From Streptomyces fumigatiscleroticus (GTDB lineage: Bacteria > Actinomycetota > Actinomycetes > Streptomycetales > Streptomycetaceae), in assembly GCF_014647975.1 (NCBI RefSeq), contig NZ_BMQF01000003.1:620001-684000 (forward strand): a stretch of 64,000 nucleotides of DNA, written 5' to 3'. Every line of letters begins with the position of its first letter. The first letter of the stretch is position 1. Shown piece by piece: positions 1 to 9,657 of this stretch. Below the pieces are notes generated by a model. It saw only the letters and a list, made by a program, of their open reading frames with translations. It had not been told where the DNA came from and made no database searches. A program made the translations under genes and the position numbers.

Positions 1-126
1 GTGGACGGCTGGGCCGTTCTCGGCAGCGTTCAGGCGCGGCCCAAGCGGGGAAAGTTCGTCGCCGACATCCTGGATCGCGTCCAGCGCAAGGTCGACAAGA
101 GTTTGCGCAAGCATCTGGACCGTTGA
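1..126 (+). CDS. C-terminal fragment of an unidentified protein
   Basis: The window opens inside a gene. Frame 1 gives 41 residues ending in a Lys/Arg-rich amphipathic tail (ADILDRVQRKVDKSLRKHLDR) and a TGA. The first codon, GTG, is only where the window begins and need not be the start. There is no transmembrane segment or recognisable motif in what is visible. The gene lies upstream of wblI on the same strand, separated by about 160 bp, so it is probably a separate unit. I do not recognise the family from the tail alone. Confidence 0.5.
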   Translation: MDGWAVLGSVQARPKRGKFVADILDRVQRKVDKSLRKHLDR

Positions 127-289
127 CGGTTGTGAACCCGGCCGCTTCCCGAGCGGCCCGGCCGGCCGGCGGCACCGTACAACCGCCCTCGAAATCCAGC
201 GGTTCGGAACTCAGTGCATAGGCGCGCGCACAGCGGGTAGGCCTTGCTGCATCGTCTCTCGCTCGCGAAGCCGTCGTCAGGAGTAGACC

Positions 290-667
290 GTGCTGCAACC
301 GCCGCATTCGTCCCTGCAGGTAGCTGCCGTACCGGCCCAGCGGGTGCCAGCACGAGACAGGGACCAGGACGCGCCGTGGCACACCGAGGCGGTGTGCCGG
401 CGCGACGAGGCCGGCCTGTTCTTCGCCCCTTCGAAGGAACCCACCGCGGCCCGGCTCTCGCGCGAGGAGGCGGCCAAACGCGTCTGTGCGCGCTGCCCCG
501 TCATGGTCGAGTGCCGCGAACACGCGCTGATCCAGCCGGAGCCGTACGGCGTGTGGGGCGGACTGACCGCCGCCGAGCGCCGCGTGGTCCTGGCCCGGCG
601 CCGCCGCCGCGAGCTGGAACTGAAGAAGGCGGCACGCGCGGCGGGACGCATAGCGGCGGCAGGCTGA
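290..667 (+). CDS. wblI: WhiB-like iron-sulfur regulator, WblI
   Basis: A 125-residue Wbl protein. Four cysteines at 36, 66, 69 and 75 form the C-X29-C-X2-C-X5-C set that binds a [4Fe-4S] cluster in this actinobacterial family. The G[VI]WGG turn (GVWGG, about residues 87-91) is followed by a basic tail of Arg/Lys that in the family contacts DNA. Wbl proteins usually act with the principal sigma factor or as redox/NO-sensitive regulators. The GTG start at 290 has AGGAG about 7 bases upstream. The specific name comes from remembered synteny with glpX in S. coelicolor; membership in the Wbl family is much surer than the letter. Confidence 0.85.
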   Translation: MLQPPHSSLQVAAVPAQRVPARDRDQDAPWHTEAVCRRDEAGLFFAPSKEPTAARLSREEAAKRVCARCPVMVECREHALIQPEPYGVWGGLTAAERRVVLARRRRRELELKKAARAAGRIAAAG

Positions 668-677
668 CGGACAGAGG

Positions 678-711
678 AAAGGGCGCCCCCTCCGCACAGG
701 GGGCGCCCTTT
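678..711. terminator. Bidirectional hairpin between wblI and glpX
   Basis: A perfect 14-bp inverted repeat (678-691 with 698-711) with a six-base loop lies between the convergent wblI and glpX genes. The stem begins with AAA and ends with TTT, so it has short U tracts in both directions, as expected for a shared terminator. Confidence 0.85.
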
Positions 712-750
712 GTCACGCTCCTGCGGAGCCTTGTCACGCTCCTGAGGAGC
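710..750. repeat. Two tandem 20-bp repeats after the terminator
   Basis: The motif TTGTCACGCTCCTGMGGAGC occurs at 710-729 and 731-750, differing at one position (C/A). The CTCCTGAGGAG part of the second copy is self-complementary. The first copy starts inside the terminator 3' arm, so the duplication extends the hairpin region. No function is evident. Confidence 0.7.
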
Positions 751-793
751 GCGGGGCTGCCCAGCCCGTGGGCGGCCCGCGCGACCGGCGGAG

Positions 794-1828
794 CTACTTG
801 GCCCGGTCGAAGTCGATCGCGCTGTACGCCCGCAGCTTGCTGAGCCGGTGCTCGGAGTCGATACGGCGGACCGTGCCGGACTTGGAGCGCATGACGATCG
901 AGTCGGTCGTGGCCGTCTCGGAGCGGTAGCGCACCCCGCGCAGCAACTCGCCGTCGGTGATGCCGGTCGCGACGAAGAAGACGTTCTCCCCGGTGACCAG
1001 GTCCTCCGTGGTCAGCACACGGTCCAGATCGTGCCCGGCGTCGATCGCCCGCTGCCGTTCCTCGTCGTCCTTGGGCCACAGCTTGCCCTGGATGGTGCCG
1101 CCCAGACACTTCACGGCACAGGCCGAGATGATGCCCTCGGGGGTGCCGCCGATACCGAGCAGCAGGTCGACGCCGGTGCCCTCGCGCAGCGCCAGGATCG
1201 AGCCGGCGACATCGCCGTCGGAGATCAGCTTGATGCGCGCGCCGGTCTCCCGGATCTCGTTGATCAGGCCTTCGTGCCGCGGCCGGTCCAGGACGCAGAC
1301 GGTGACGTCCTCGGGCGTGGACCGCTTGGCCTTGGCGACCCGGCGGATGTTGACGGACACGGGCGCGTCGATGTCGACGAAGTCGGCGGCCTCGGGCCCG
1401 GTGACCAGCTTGTCCATGTAGAAGACGGCGGACGGGTCGAACATCGAGCCGCGTTCGGCGGCGGCCAGCACCGCGATGGCGTTCGGCATGCCCTTGGCGG
1501 TGAGCGTGGTGCCGTCGATCGGGTCGACGGCGATGTCGCACTCGGGCCCGGTCCCGTCGCCCACGCGCTCCCCGTTGAACAGCATCGGGGCCTCGTCCTT
1601 CTCGCCTTCGCCGATGACGACGACGCCGTTCATCGAGACGGTGTGGACGAGGGTCCGCATCGCGCGCACCGCGGCACCGTCGGCACCGTTCTTGTCGCCG
1701 CGCCCGACCCAGCGCCCCGCGGCCATCGCCGCGGCTTCGGTGACCCGGACGAGCTCCATGGCGAGGTTGCGGTCGGGGGCTTCGGAGGGGACGTCGAGTT
1801 CGGACGGCAGATGATGATGCTCGGTCAT
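794..1828 (-). CDS. glpX: Class II fructose-1,6-bisphosphatase GlpX
   Basis: The 344-residue product matches the length and motifs of GlpX-type fructose-1,6-bisphosphatases, which hydrolyse fructose 1,6-bisphosphate to fructose 6-phosphate in gluconeogenesis. Metal-binding signatures are GEGEKDEAP at 73-81 and DPIDGTT at 102-108, the Li+-sensitive phosphatase-type motif. Actinobacteria generally rely on class II as their main FBPase. The ATG at 1828 is preceded by AAAGGTG. The gene is convergent with wblI and divergent from the DUF4245 gene. No regulatory site was recognised. Confidence 0.96.
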   Translation of the reverse strand: MTEHHHLPSELDVPSEAPDRNLAMELVRVTEAAAMAAGRWVGRGDKNGADGAAVRAMRTLVHTVSMNGVVVIGEGEKDEAPMLFNGERVGDGTGPECDIAVDPIDGTTLTAKGMPNAIAVLAAAERGSMFDPSAVFYMDKLVTGPEAADFVDIDAPVSVNIRRVAKAKRSTPEDVTVCVLDRPRHEGLINEIRETGARIKLISDGDVAGSILALREGTGVDLLLGIGGTPEGIISACAVKCLGGTIQGKLWPKDDEERQRAIDAGHDLDRVLTTEDLVTGENVFFVATGITDGELLRGVRYRSETATTDSIVMRSKSGTVRRIDSEHRLSKLRAYSAIDFDRAK

Positions 1829-1955
1829 CGGAGCGCACCTTTCTGATACGACGACGGCCGGATGAGGGTCTTGGCCACGACTCTATCGTCAGTCCGACAA
1901 GATGAGCAGGGGGCCCCACGGATGAGCGCGTCGGAGACCTGCGACGATAGGGGGC

Positions 1956-2480
1956 GTGGCAGGTACGAACGGCAAGCAGAAGACGGCCCGGGACATGATC
2001 CTCTCCTTGGGGGTCATCGTGCTCGCGGCGCTGGTCATCTACCTCTTCATCCCGCACGACGACGGTGAGCCCGAGGTCAAGCGGGTCGACTACCGGGTCG
2101 AACTGCTCACGGCACGCCGCGCCGCCTCCTACCCGGTGGCCGCGCCCGAGGGCCTTCCCACCAGCTGGAAGGCCACCTCCGTCCGCTTCCAGGGCGACGA
2201 GACCGAGGCCTGGCACCTGGGCTTCAGCGACCCCGACGGCGAGTACGTGGCGGTCGAGCAGTCCACGCAGAAGGCGGTCACCTTCATCGAGGAGGCGAGC
2301 CAGGGCGCGGAGGAGACCGAGGTCACCCAGCGGATCGACGGCCGGACGTGGACCCGGTACAAGGGCGGACGGTACGACGCCCTGGTGCTGCGGGACACGG
2401 ACGGGGCGACGACGGTGGTGACGGGCACGGCCTCGTTCGCGCGGCTGACCACGATGGCCGAGGCACTGAAGACGACGTGA
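1956..2480 (+). CDS. DUF4245 membrane-anchored protein
   Basis: A 174-residue protein with a basic N-terminus, one transmembrane helix (about residues 15-32, ILSLGVIVLAALVIYLFI), then a roughly 140-residue extracytoplasmic domain. The domain order and the YPVAAPEGLP-SWKATSVRF segment are typical of DUF4245, a family of unknown function found in actinobacteria. The GTG at 1956 is used because the next methionine would lie close to the membrane helix and remove most of the basic leader. It is divergent from glpX, and a strong hairpin follows directly. No catalytic residues can be proposed. Confidence 0.8.
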   Translation: MAGTNGKQKTARDMILSLGVIVLAALVIYLFIPHDDGEPEVKRVDYRVELLTARRAASYPVAAPEGLPTSWKATSVRFQGDETEAWHLGFSDPDGEYVAVEQSTQKAVTFIEEASQGAEETEVTQRIDGRTWTRYKGGRYDALVLRDTDGATTVVTGTASFARLTTMAEALKTT

Positions 2481-2505
2481 GCCGGCCCGGACGCACGGAA
2501 TGAAC

Positions 2506-2534
2506 GACCCCCGGCACCGCATGTGCCGGGGGTC
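2506..2534 (+). terminator. Terminator of the DUF4245 gene
   Basis: A perfect 12-bp inverted repeat (2506-2517 with 2523-2534) with loop CGCAT. A further GAAC/GTTC pairing sits outside it after a one-base bulge. It begins 26 bases after the stop codon and separates the gene from the repeat block downstream. Confidence 0.85.
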
Positions 2535-2618
2535 TGTTCACGCACGCGGGGCACCGGTCGCGTGCGCGAGGCGCCGCCGGTCGCGTGCGCGGACCTGCTC
2601 GCGTGTGCGGGCCCGGCG

Positions 2619-2730
2619 GCGTGCACGCGTGGGGCCGGCGGCGTGCACGCGTGGGGCCGGCGGCGTGCACGCGTGGGACCGGCGGCGTGCACGCACAGGC
2701 CGGCCGCGTGCACGCGTGGGACCGGTTGAT
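2619..2730. repeat. 22-bp tandem repeat, about five copies
   Basis: The unit contains GCGTGCACGCGTGGGGCCGG. GTGCACGC occurs at 2621, 2643, 2665, 2687 and 2708, so the period is 22 bp with one 21-bp step. Each unit carries the self-complementary GTGCAC and ACGCGT. Because 22 is not a multiple of three, no reading frame preserves the repeat and it is unlikely to be coding. Confidence 0.85.
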
Positions 2731-2740
2731 GTGTGCGCGG

Positions 2741-3151
2741 GTGCCGGGCGGCGCACGGGAGCTGCGTGTGCGCGCGGATGCGGGGCCGCGCACGGGAGCT
2801 GGGTGTGGGCGGATGCGGGGCCGCTGCCGGAGCTACCCGCGGGTGCCGGGCCGCGCGCCGGAGCTGCGTGTGCGCGGGTGCCGGGCGGCGCATGGGAGCT
2901 GCGTGTGCGCGCGGATGCGGGGCCGCGCACGGGAGCTGGGTGTGGGCGGATGCGGGGCCGCTGCCGGAGCTACCCGCGGGTGCCGGGCCGCGCGCCGGAG
3001 CTGCGTGTGCGCGGGTGCCGGGCGGCGCATGGGAGCTGCGTGTGCGCGCGGATGCGGGGCCGCGCACGGGAGCTGGGTGTGGGCGGATGCGGGGCCGCTG
3101 CCGGAGCTACCCGCGGGTGCCGGGCCGCGCGCCGGAGCTGCGTGTGCGCGA
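2741..3151. repeat. 137-bp higher-order tandem repeat, three copies
   Basis: Three nearly identical 137-bp units run 2741-2877, 2878-3014 and 3015-3151, followed by degraded copies to about 3205. Each unit is built from four related monomers of 37, 34, 31 and 35 bp, each starting GAGCT. The structure is therefore hierarchical, like a small satellite. 137 is not divisible by three, so translated frames change from unit to unit. The long open frames here on both strands are a consequence of GC richness, not evidence of genes. The block fills the gap between the DUF4245 terminator and the end of xseB. Confidence 0.9.
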
Positions 3152-3204
3152 TGCTGGGCCGCGCCGGAGCTGCGTGTGCGCGGGTGCCGGGCCGCGTACC
3201 GGAG

Positions 3205-3468
3205 CTACCCGTCGCTGTCGGCGTCGCCGTCCGCGCCCTCGTTCCCGGCCTCCTCGGCCAGCGCGGCGTCCAGCCGGGCGCGCGCCCCGTCCAGCCGGCG
3301 GCGGCAGATCTTCGCCAGCTCCTCGCCGCGCTCCCACAGCGCGAGGGCCTCCTCCAGTGTCGTACCACCCGCCTCCAGCCGCCGTACGACCTCGATCAGC
3401 TCGTCCCGCGCCTGCTCGTACCCGAGCGCCTCGGCCACGGCCCCGGTCTCCTCCACCTCGCTGGTCAT
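3205..3468 (-). CDS. xseB: Exodeoxyribonuclease VII small subunit
   Basis: An 87-residue product with the XseB helical core ([20 protein letters not shown], then [22 protein letters not shown]) and an acidic tail. It pairs with the large subunit XseA to degrade single-stranded DNA. I place the start at the ATG at 3468, preceded by AAGGTGAG. An upstream in-frame ATG at 3507 would overlap xseA and make the protein longer than usual for the family. It lies 10 bases downstream of xseA and is probably cotranscribed. Its 3' end abuts the minisatellite block. Confidence 0.9.
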   Translation of the reverse strand: MTSEVEETGAVAEALGYEQARDELIEVVRRLEAGGTTLEEALALWERGEELAKICRRRLDGARARLDAALAEEAGNEGADGDADSDG

Positions 3469-3478
3469 CCACTCACCT

Positions 3479-4686
3479 TCATGCATCGACTCGTACGGAG
3501 AACTCACCCTCGGCGACCCGCGCGCGCAGCGCCTCGCCGGACGTCACCTCGGCGGGATCGCGGACGGCGTGGCCGTCGGCCCGCTGGAGCACCGCATAGC
3601 CGCGCTTGAGGGTCGCGGCGGGGGAGAGGGCCACCACGCGCGCGTGCGTGTGCGTCAGCTCGGAGTCGGCACGGTCGAGCTGGTGCCGCAGGGAGCGCCG
3701 ACCCCGTTCCAGCAGGGCGGTCACCTGCTCGGCCCGCTCGTCGATCATCCGGTGCGGATCCTCTATCGAGGGCCGGGCGAGCGCGTGCGCCAGCCCGCGT
3801 TCCTCCCGCTCGACGAAGGCGCGCACGCAGCGCCGCGCACGGTCCCGCAGCAGCCGCACCCGCTCGTACTCCTCGCCGACGTCCGGCACGACCTTCTTGG
3901 CGGCGTCCGTCGGCGTGGAGGCGCGCAGGTCGGCGACGTGGTCGAGCAGCGGGTTGTCCGGCTCGTGCCCGATCGCGGAGACCACCGGCGTACGGCAGGC
4001 CGCCACGGCCCGCACCAGCTGCTCGTCGGAGAACGGCAGCAGGTCCTCCACACTGCCGCCGCCCCGCGCCACGATGATCACGTCCACGTCGTCGAGCGCG
4101 TCGAGCTCCTTCACCGCCTGCACCACCTGCGGCACGGCGTGCACCCCCTGCACCGCGACATTGCGCACCTCGAAGCGGACGGCGGGCCAGCGGTGCCGGG
4201 CGTTCTCCAGCACGTCCCGCTCGGCGGCGGAGGCGCGGCCGCAGACCAGCCCGATCAGCTGCGGCAGGAACGGCAGCGGTTTCTTGCGCTCCGGTGCGAA
4301 AAGGCCCTCCCGCGCGAGCGACTTCTTCAGCTGTTCCAGCCGGGCCAGCAGCTCCCCGACCCCCACCGGCCGTATCTCGGCGGCCCGCAGCGACAGCTGC
4401 CCGCGCGGGGCGTACACTCGGGCTTGGCGTGGACCACGACCCGGGCGCCCTCGCTGACCACGTCGGCGACCGCGTCGAAGACCTGCCGGTAACAGGTGAC
4501 GCTCACCGAGATGTCGTACGACGGATCCCGCAGCGTCAGGAACACGACACCGGCACCCGGCCGCCGCGACAACTGCGTGATCTGCCCCTCCACCCACACC
4601 GCGCCGAGCCGGTCGATCCACCGCCCGATGAGCCGCGACACCTCACCGACGGGCAGGGGGGTTTCGGGAGACGTGTTCACAGCCAT
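3479..4686 (-). pseudogene. xseA: Exodeoxyribonuclease VII large subunit, frameshifted
   Basis: The N-terminal OB-fold part (from [20 protein letters not shown], start at 4686) and the catalytic and C-terminal part (from [14 protein letters not shown] to SVRVDA, stop at 3479) are both well conserved but lie in different frames. The break is near 4410, where the minus strand reads AAGCCCGAGTGTACGCC. Family proteins have Pro-Glu-Trp-Tyr-Ala here, so one G of a GG pair appears to be missing. The span of 1208 nt (402 codons plus two bases) agrees with a single-base deletion. As read, translation would give a roughly 120-residue product. A sequencing error is as likely as a true mutation. XseA/XseB normally trims single-stranded DNA in repair and recombination. 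Confidence 0.85.
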
Positions 4687-5139
4687 GCGCCCGAGCGTAA
4701 CGGCAGGCTGTGACAATGCGGCCCGGTCCGGCGCCCACGCGCAGCCGAACGCGGCGAACGCCGACGCGACGGTGGCGACGGCGTACACCGGCGCCACCGC
4801 GCCGCGCGGCCCGGCGCCCGGCGTGCCGAACACACCGACCGGCTCCATCGGCGCGCGCGAGAAACCGGCGGCCCGTGGACGACCAGGTCCGGAAGCCGGA
4901 GCCGCACCGCAGGTCACCGGGCTGTGCCCGGAGCTGCGCGCAGGTCATGAAGGCTGCGCCTCGTGTCATGGCGGTCACCGGACCGCGGACCGCCGTGCCG
5001 TCGGCCGTCGGACATCCCGCCTCCGCCGGCGCCCCACCCGTCGCGCCGCTCCCACCCGCCCCGGCCAGCGGCACCCTCCCCGGTGACGCGAGCGCCACGT
5101 GATCTCCGGCCCGCCGAACGCGGCCTTACGATGGGTGCC
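4687..5139. other. xseA-ispH intergenic region with an ORF-like plus strand
   Basis: About 450 bp between divergent xseA and ispH. The plus strand has coding-like third-position G/C in one frame from about 4709 to 4860, and in the adjacent frame from about 4865 to the stop at 5102. A small Ala/Pro-rich gene with a frameshift is therefore conceivable. No ribosome-binding site, domain or family is recognised, and opposite-strand frames are open too. I do not call a gene. The CATG at 4684-4687 is the xseA start. Confidence 0.3.
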
Positions 5140-6150
5140 ATGACTGCTTCGCCTGGCCGCCGTGTCCTGCTCGCCGCTCCCCGTGGCTACTGCGCGGGTG
5201 TGGACCGCGCCGTGATCGCCGTCGAGAAAGCCCTGGAGCAGTACGGCGCGCCCGTCTACGTCCGGCACGAGATCGTCCACAACAAGTACGTCGTGCAGAC
5301 CCTGGAGAAGAAGGGCGCGATCTTCGTCGAACGGACGGAGGAGGTCCCCCCGGGGAACATCGTCATGTTCTCCGCGCACGGCGTCGCCCCGGTCGTCCAC
5401 GAGGAGGCCAAGCGCGGCCGGCTCGCCACCATCGACGCGACCTGCCCCCTGGTCACCAAGGTGCACAAGGAAGCCGTCCGCTTCGCCAACGAGGACTACG
5501 ACATCCTCCTGATCGGGCACGAGGGCCACGAGGAGGTCATCGGCACCTCCGGCGAGGCCCCCGACCACATCCAGCTGGTCGACGGCCCCGAGGACGTCGC
5601 CAACGTCGAGGTGCGCGACCCGTCCAAGGTCGTCTGGCTCTCGCAGACCACGCTGTCGGTCGACGAGACCATGGAGACCGTCGACGCCCTCAAGGAGAAG
5701 TTCCCCCAGCTGATCTCCCCGCCCAGCGACGACATCTGCTACGCCACGCAGAACCGCCAGCTCGCGGTGAAGCAGATGGGCGCCGAGGCCGACCTGGTGA
5801 TCGTCGTCGGCTCCCGCAACTCCTCCAACTCCAAGCGGCTGGTGGAGGTCGCCAAGCTCGCGGGCGCCCGCGAGGCGTACCTCGTGGACTTCGCCGACGA
5901 GATCGACGAGGCCTGGCTGGAGGGTGTGTCGACGGTCGGTGTCACCTCGGGCGCCTCGGTCCCGGACGTCCTGGTCGAGCAGGTCCTGGAGTGGCTCGCC
6001 GGGCGTGGCTTCGAGGACGTCGAGATCGTCAAGGCCGCCGAGGAGTCGATCACCTTCTCGCTGCCGAAGGAACTCCGCCGCGATCTGCGCGAGGAGGCGG
6101 CGTCCCTGGTGGCGGAGCGCGGCGGATCCGGTGCGACGTCCGCCACCTGA
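5140..6150 (+). CDS. ispH: 4-hydroxy-3-methylbut-2-enyl diphosphate reductase
   Basis: IspH (LytB) makes IPP and DMAPP from HMBPP in the last step of the MEP isoprenoid pathway. The three cluster cysteines of the [4Fe-4S] centre are at 18 (GYCAGVDRA), 102 ([11 protein letters not shown]) and 200 ([11 protein letters not shown]). The substrate-binding histidines and the catalytic glutamate are present at H47, H130 and the HEGHEEV segment. The product is 336 residues from the ATG at 5140; an in-frame ATG three codons upstream (5131) cannot be excluded. No clear Shine-Dalgarno precedes either start. It is divergent from xseA and followed by ppgK. Confidence 0.95.
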   Translation: MTASPGRRVLLAAPRGYCAGVDRAVIAVEKALEQYGAPVYVRHEIVHNKYVVQTLEKKGAIFVERTEEVPPGNIVMFSAHGVAPVVHEEAKRGRLATIDATCPLVTKVHKEAVRFANEDYDILLIGHEGHEEVIGTSGEAPDHIQLVDGPEDVANVEVRDPSKVVWLSQTTLSVDETMETVDALKEKFPQLISPPSDDICYATQNRQLAVKQMGAEADLVIVVGSRNSSNSKRLVEVAKLAGAREAYLVDFADEIDEAWLEGVSTVGVTSGASVPDVLVEQVLEWLAGRGFEDVEIVKAAEESITFSLPKELRRDLREEAASLVAERGGSGATSAT

Positions 6151-6297
6151 CCATCACGTCCGACACCTGACCATTTAGCCCACCTCGCCCACCTCGCCCA
6201 CCTCGACCTCCTTCACCACCTCTACCGCCTCCACCGCCTCGGCCACTTCCGCCACGGAAGAGCAGTGACCGTCAGTCCCACGTCGTAACGTAAAGCC

Positions 6298-7044
6298 ATG
6301 CAGATCTTCGGCGTGGACATCGGCGGATCCGGGATCAAGGGCGCCCCGGTGGACCTGGACAGAGGCGACCTGGCGGACGAGCGCTGCAAGGTGCTCACCC
6401 CGCATCCGGCCACACCCGACGCGGTGGCCGACGGCGTGAAGCAGGTCGTCGAGCACTTCGGCTGGGCGGGCCCCGTCGGGCTCACGTTCCCGGGCGTGGT
6501 CACCGGCGGTGCCACGATCCGCACGGCGGCGAACGTCGACAAGAGCTGGATCGACACCGACGCGCGCGCGTTGTTCTCCGACCGGCTGGGCGGCCTGCCG
6601 GTGACGGTGGTCAACGACGCGGACGCGGCGGGCGTCGCCGAGGTGCACTTCGGCGCCGGCCGCGACCGCCGCGGCACGGTCATCCTCCTCACCTTCGGCA
6701 CCGGCATCGGCAGCGCCGTCTTCACCGACGGCGTCCTCGTGACCAACACCGAGCTGGGCCATCTGGAGCTGAACGGCCGCGACGCCGAGAAGCACGCCTC
6801 CAGCAAGGTCAAGGACGACGAGGACCTGTCCTGGGAACACTGGGCGCACCGTGTGCGCAAGTACCTCGCCCATGTCGAGATGCTGTTCTCGCCGGAGCTG
6901 TTCATCATCGGCGGCGGCGTCAGCCGCAAGGCCCACAAGTTCCTGCCCTTTCTGGAGGGCATCAAGGCGGAGATCGTCCCCGCCCAGCTCCAGAACAACG
7001 CGGGCATCGTGGGGGCGGCCATGCGGGCGGCCGAGGAGAAGTAG
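6298..7044 (+). CDS. ppgK: Polyphosphate glucokinase
   Basis: The 248-residue ROK-fold sugar kinase has [12 protein letters not shown] at the N-terminus (phosphate-1 motif), NDADAAG (catalytic Asp region) and [12 protein letters not shown] (phosphate-2 motif). Length and the [14 protein letters not shown] segment fit strictly polyphosphate-dependent or dual polyP/ATP glucokinases of actinobacteria, which phosphorylate glucose at C6. It lies about 150 bp downstream of ispH. The spacer holds a 9-bp CACCTCGCC triplication at 6181-6207. It is convergent with the DUF6542 gene across a hairpin. Confidence 0.93.
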   Translation: MQIFGVDIGGSGIKGAPVDLDRGDLADERCKVLTPHPATPDAVADGVKQVVEHFGWAGPVGLTFPGVVTGGATIRTAANVDKSWIDTDARALFSDRLGGLPVTVVNDADAAGVAEVHFGAGRDRRGTVILLTFGTGIGSAVFTDGVLVTNTELGHLELNGRDAEKHASSKVKDDEDLSWEHWAHRVRKYLAHVEMLFSPELFIIGGGVSRKAHKFLPFLEGIKAEIVPAQLQNNAGIVGAAMRAAEEK

Positions 7045-7050
7045 CCGGGG

Positions 7051-7070
7051 CCGGCCCGGAGGGGGGCCGG
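7051..7070. terminator. Hairpin between ppgK and the DUF6542 gene
   Basis: CCGGCCC (7051-7057) pairs perfectly with GGGCCGG (7064-7070) around a six-base loop, immediately after the ppgK stop and before the convergent gene. There is no U tract on either side. Confidence 0.55.
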
Positions 7071-7094
7071 AGCCGCGGCGACGCCGCCGGCCGG

Positions 7095-7934
7095 TCAGAC
7101 GGACCGGCGGTTGCGCGCGGCCCGGCGCTTCACCAGGCGGATCCGGCGCGCGAGCACGAGCAGCGCCGCGAGCAGCGTCCCCCCGTACAGCCACCCGGCC
7201 TCCGTGGCCAGCGCGGTGACCAGCCCCATCAGCCGTCCGCCGAGCCCGCCGCTGCTCTCCGCCACGGGCAGCAGCCCCACCGCGAAGGCGATCGGCACCA
7301 CCACCGGCGCGGTCAGCAGGTCGTTCCTGTGCACCCAGGCCGCGGTCAGCACGCACACCGGCAGGAACAGCACCCCGTACAGCGTGGTCGACGCCCCGAA
7401 CAGCAGCAGGTCAAGACATCCGAGGACGAGCATCAGCGCCGCGCAGAACAGTCCGCCGCCCAGCCCGGTCAGCCGCGGGCCGGGCATCCGCGGCATGACC
7501 CGCGCCGGCGCGGGCGTGGGCCGCTTCGCCGGCACGGGACGGCCCGGCGCGGCACCACGGGCCGCGGCATCGCCGGGTGACCGCGGGGCCCGGACCGGGC
7601 TGCCGCCCGTGCCGCTCCGGCCGCCGCTCGGGGCGCCGCCTGTACCGCTCCGGCCGCCGCTCGGGGCGCCGCCTGTACCGCTCCGGCCGCCGCTCGGGGC
7701 GCCGCCCGTGCCGCTCCGGCCGCCGCCCGCCCCCCTCCGGACGCCCGGCCCACCGCTCCCCGGCCCGGGAGCGCCGCCTTCCGGCCCGGGAGCCCTGTTC
7801 CCCGGACCGGGCGCCCCCCAGTCGCCGCGGGCTGCCGCCGGACCCGCGTCGGCGGCCCGCCCCGCCTGCGGGGGCAGGGGCGGCCTGCCGCGTCGCGGTC
7901 CGGGCTGCGGGGATCGCTTCCTGTGTTGCTCCAC
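7095..7934 (-). CDS. DUF6542-type membrane protein with repetitive N-terminus
   Basis: A 279-residue protein. Residues 1 to about 130 are Gly/Pro/Arg/Ser-rich, low complexity and presumably cytosolic. They include four 11-residue GRSGTGGAPSG-like repeats. The C-terminal half has four predicted membrane segments: around LTGLGGGLFCAALMLVLGC, LYGVLFLPVCVLTAAW, APVVVPIAFAVGLLPVA and GWLYGGTLLAALLVLA. It ends in a basic tail (RRIRLVKRRAARNRR). I recall this arrangement as DUF6542, of unknown function, near ychF in Streptomyces. The start is the GTG at 7934. It is divergent from ychF. Confidence 0.7.
   Translation of the reverse strand: MEQHRKRSPQPGPRRGRPPLPPQAGRAADAGPAAARGDWGAPGPGNRAPGPEGGAPGPGSGGPGVRRGAGGGRSGTGGAPSGGRSGTGGAPSGGRSGTGGAPSGGRSGTGGSPVRAPRSPGDAAARGAAPGRPVPAKRPTPAPARVMPRMPGPRLTGLGGGLFCAALMLVLGCLDLLLFGASTTLYGVLFLPVCVLTAAWVHRNDLLTAPVVVPIAFAVGLLPVAESSGGLGGRLMGLVTALATEAGWLYGGTLLAALLVLARRIRLVKRRAARNRRSV
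7621..7719 (-). repeat. In-frame 33-bp repeats in the DUF6542 gene
   Basis: Three near-identical 33-bp units (7621-7653, 7654-7686, 7687-7719), flanked by partial copies. They encode 11-residue Gly/Arg/Ser-rich repeats. The period is a multiple of three, so copy-number change would preserve the frame. Confidence 0.85.
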
Positions 7935-8149
7935 TGGACCAACTTAGGTCGTTTTATGTGCCGAATAGGCTCTCGGACACGCCGTCGGGCAGAGCTTGGC
8001 CCAGCCTCCGATGTCCCGCCCGGCCCCGCCCCGGCACGCCGTAGACTGGTGGATCGGCCCGCGCGTCGCCCTGCCAGCCATGAGGGACCCCGGGGCGGGG
8101 CCAAGCCAGTCCGCCCAGTCCTCACCTCTTACGTACGGGAAGTCGCAAC

Positions 8150-9238
<1,089 letters not shown>

Positions 9239-9657
9239 CGGACGGGCGTCATGACATTGACGTGGTGATCCAGCAAACGCTCAGGTCGGGCGGGGCCCGC
9301 TCCGTTTCGGGGTGGCCCCGGTTCGAACCCCTGCCGACCGCAGGAGGACCTTGCCCTCGGTCAAGGCGTTGTCGGGGGACGGACAGGCGCCGGGGCGGCC
9401 TTTGGCGGTCTTCCCGGCCGGCCCTCCCGGCCGCGCTCGCAAGGTGCGCGGGTCACTCCGTACACGAGCCATGTGCGAGCCGTCTGCGAGCCACCCGGCC
9501 TTGCGGTGATAGCCGCCGTGCGGCTCATGCAGGTCACAGTTCTGCCGAACCCGCATCGGTACGGGGGGCTGCCGGGTCGGGCCCGCGGCGCGACCTCCGC
9601 ATTCGTGCGAGGTTCCTCGGGACGGCGCCGTGCCACCAGGCTGGACTCGCTCAGGGT
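9239..9657. other. Intergenic stretch without a recognisable gene
   Basis: About 420 bp between ychF and the end of a minus-strand membrane-protein gene. Short open frames exist on both strands but none has convincing codon bias or a start signal. The palindrome GGTTCGAACC at 9320-9329 resembles a tRNA T-loop, but no flanking stems pair. Confidence 0.5.

Noticed and set aside
2129..3067. Long minus-strand ORF of over 300 codons across the repeat block
   Set aside because: It is antisense to the DUF4245 gene and then runs through non-triplet tandem repeats. The open frame is due to GC richness.
9320..9329. GGTTCGAACC resembling a tRNA T-loop
   Set aside because: The flanking bases cannot form the T stem, and no acceptor, D or anticodon arms can be drawn on either strand.
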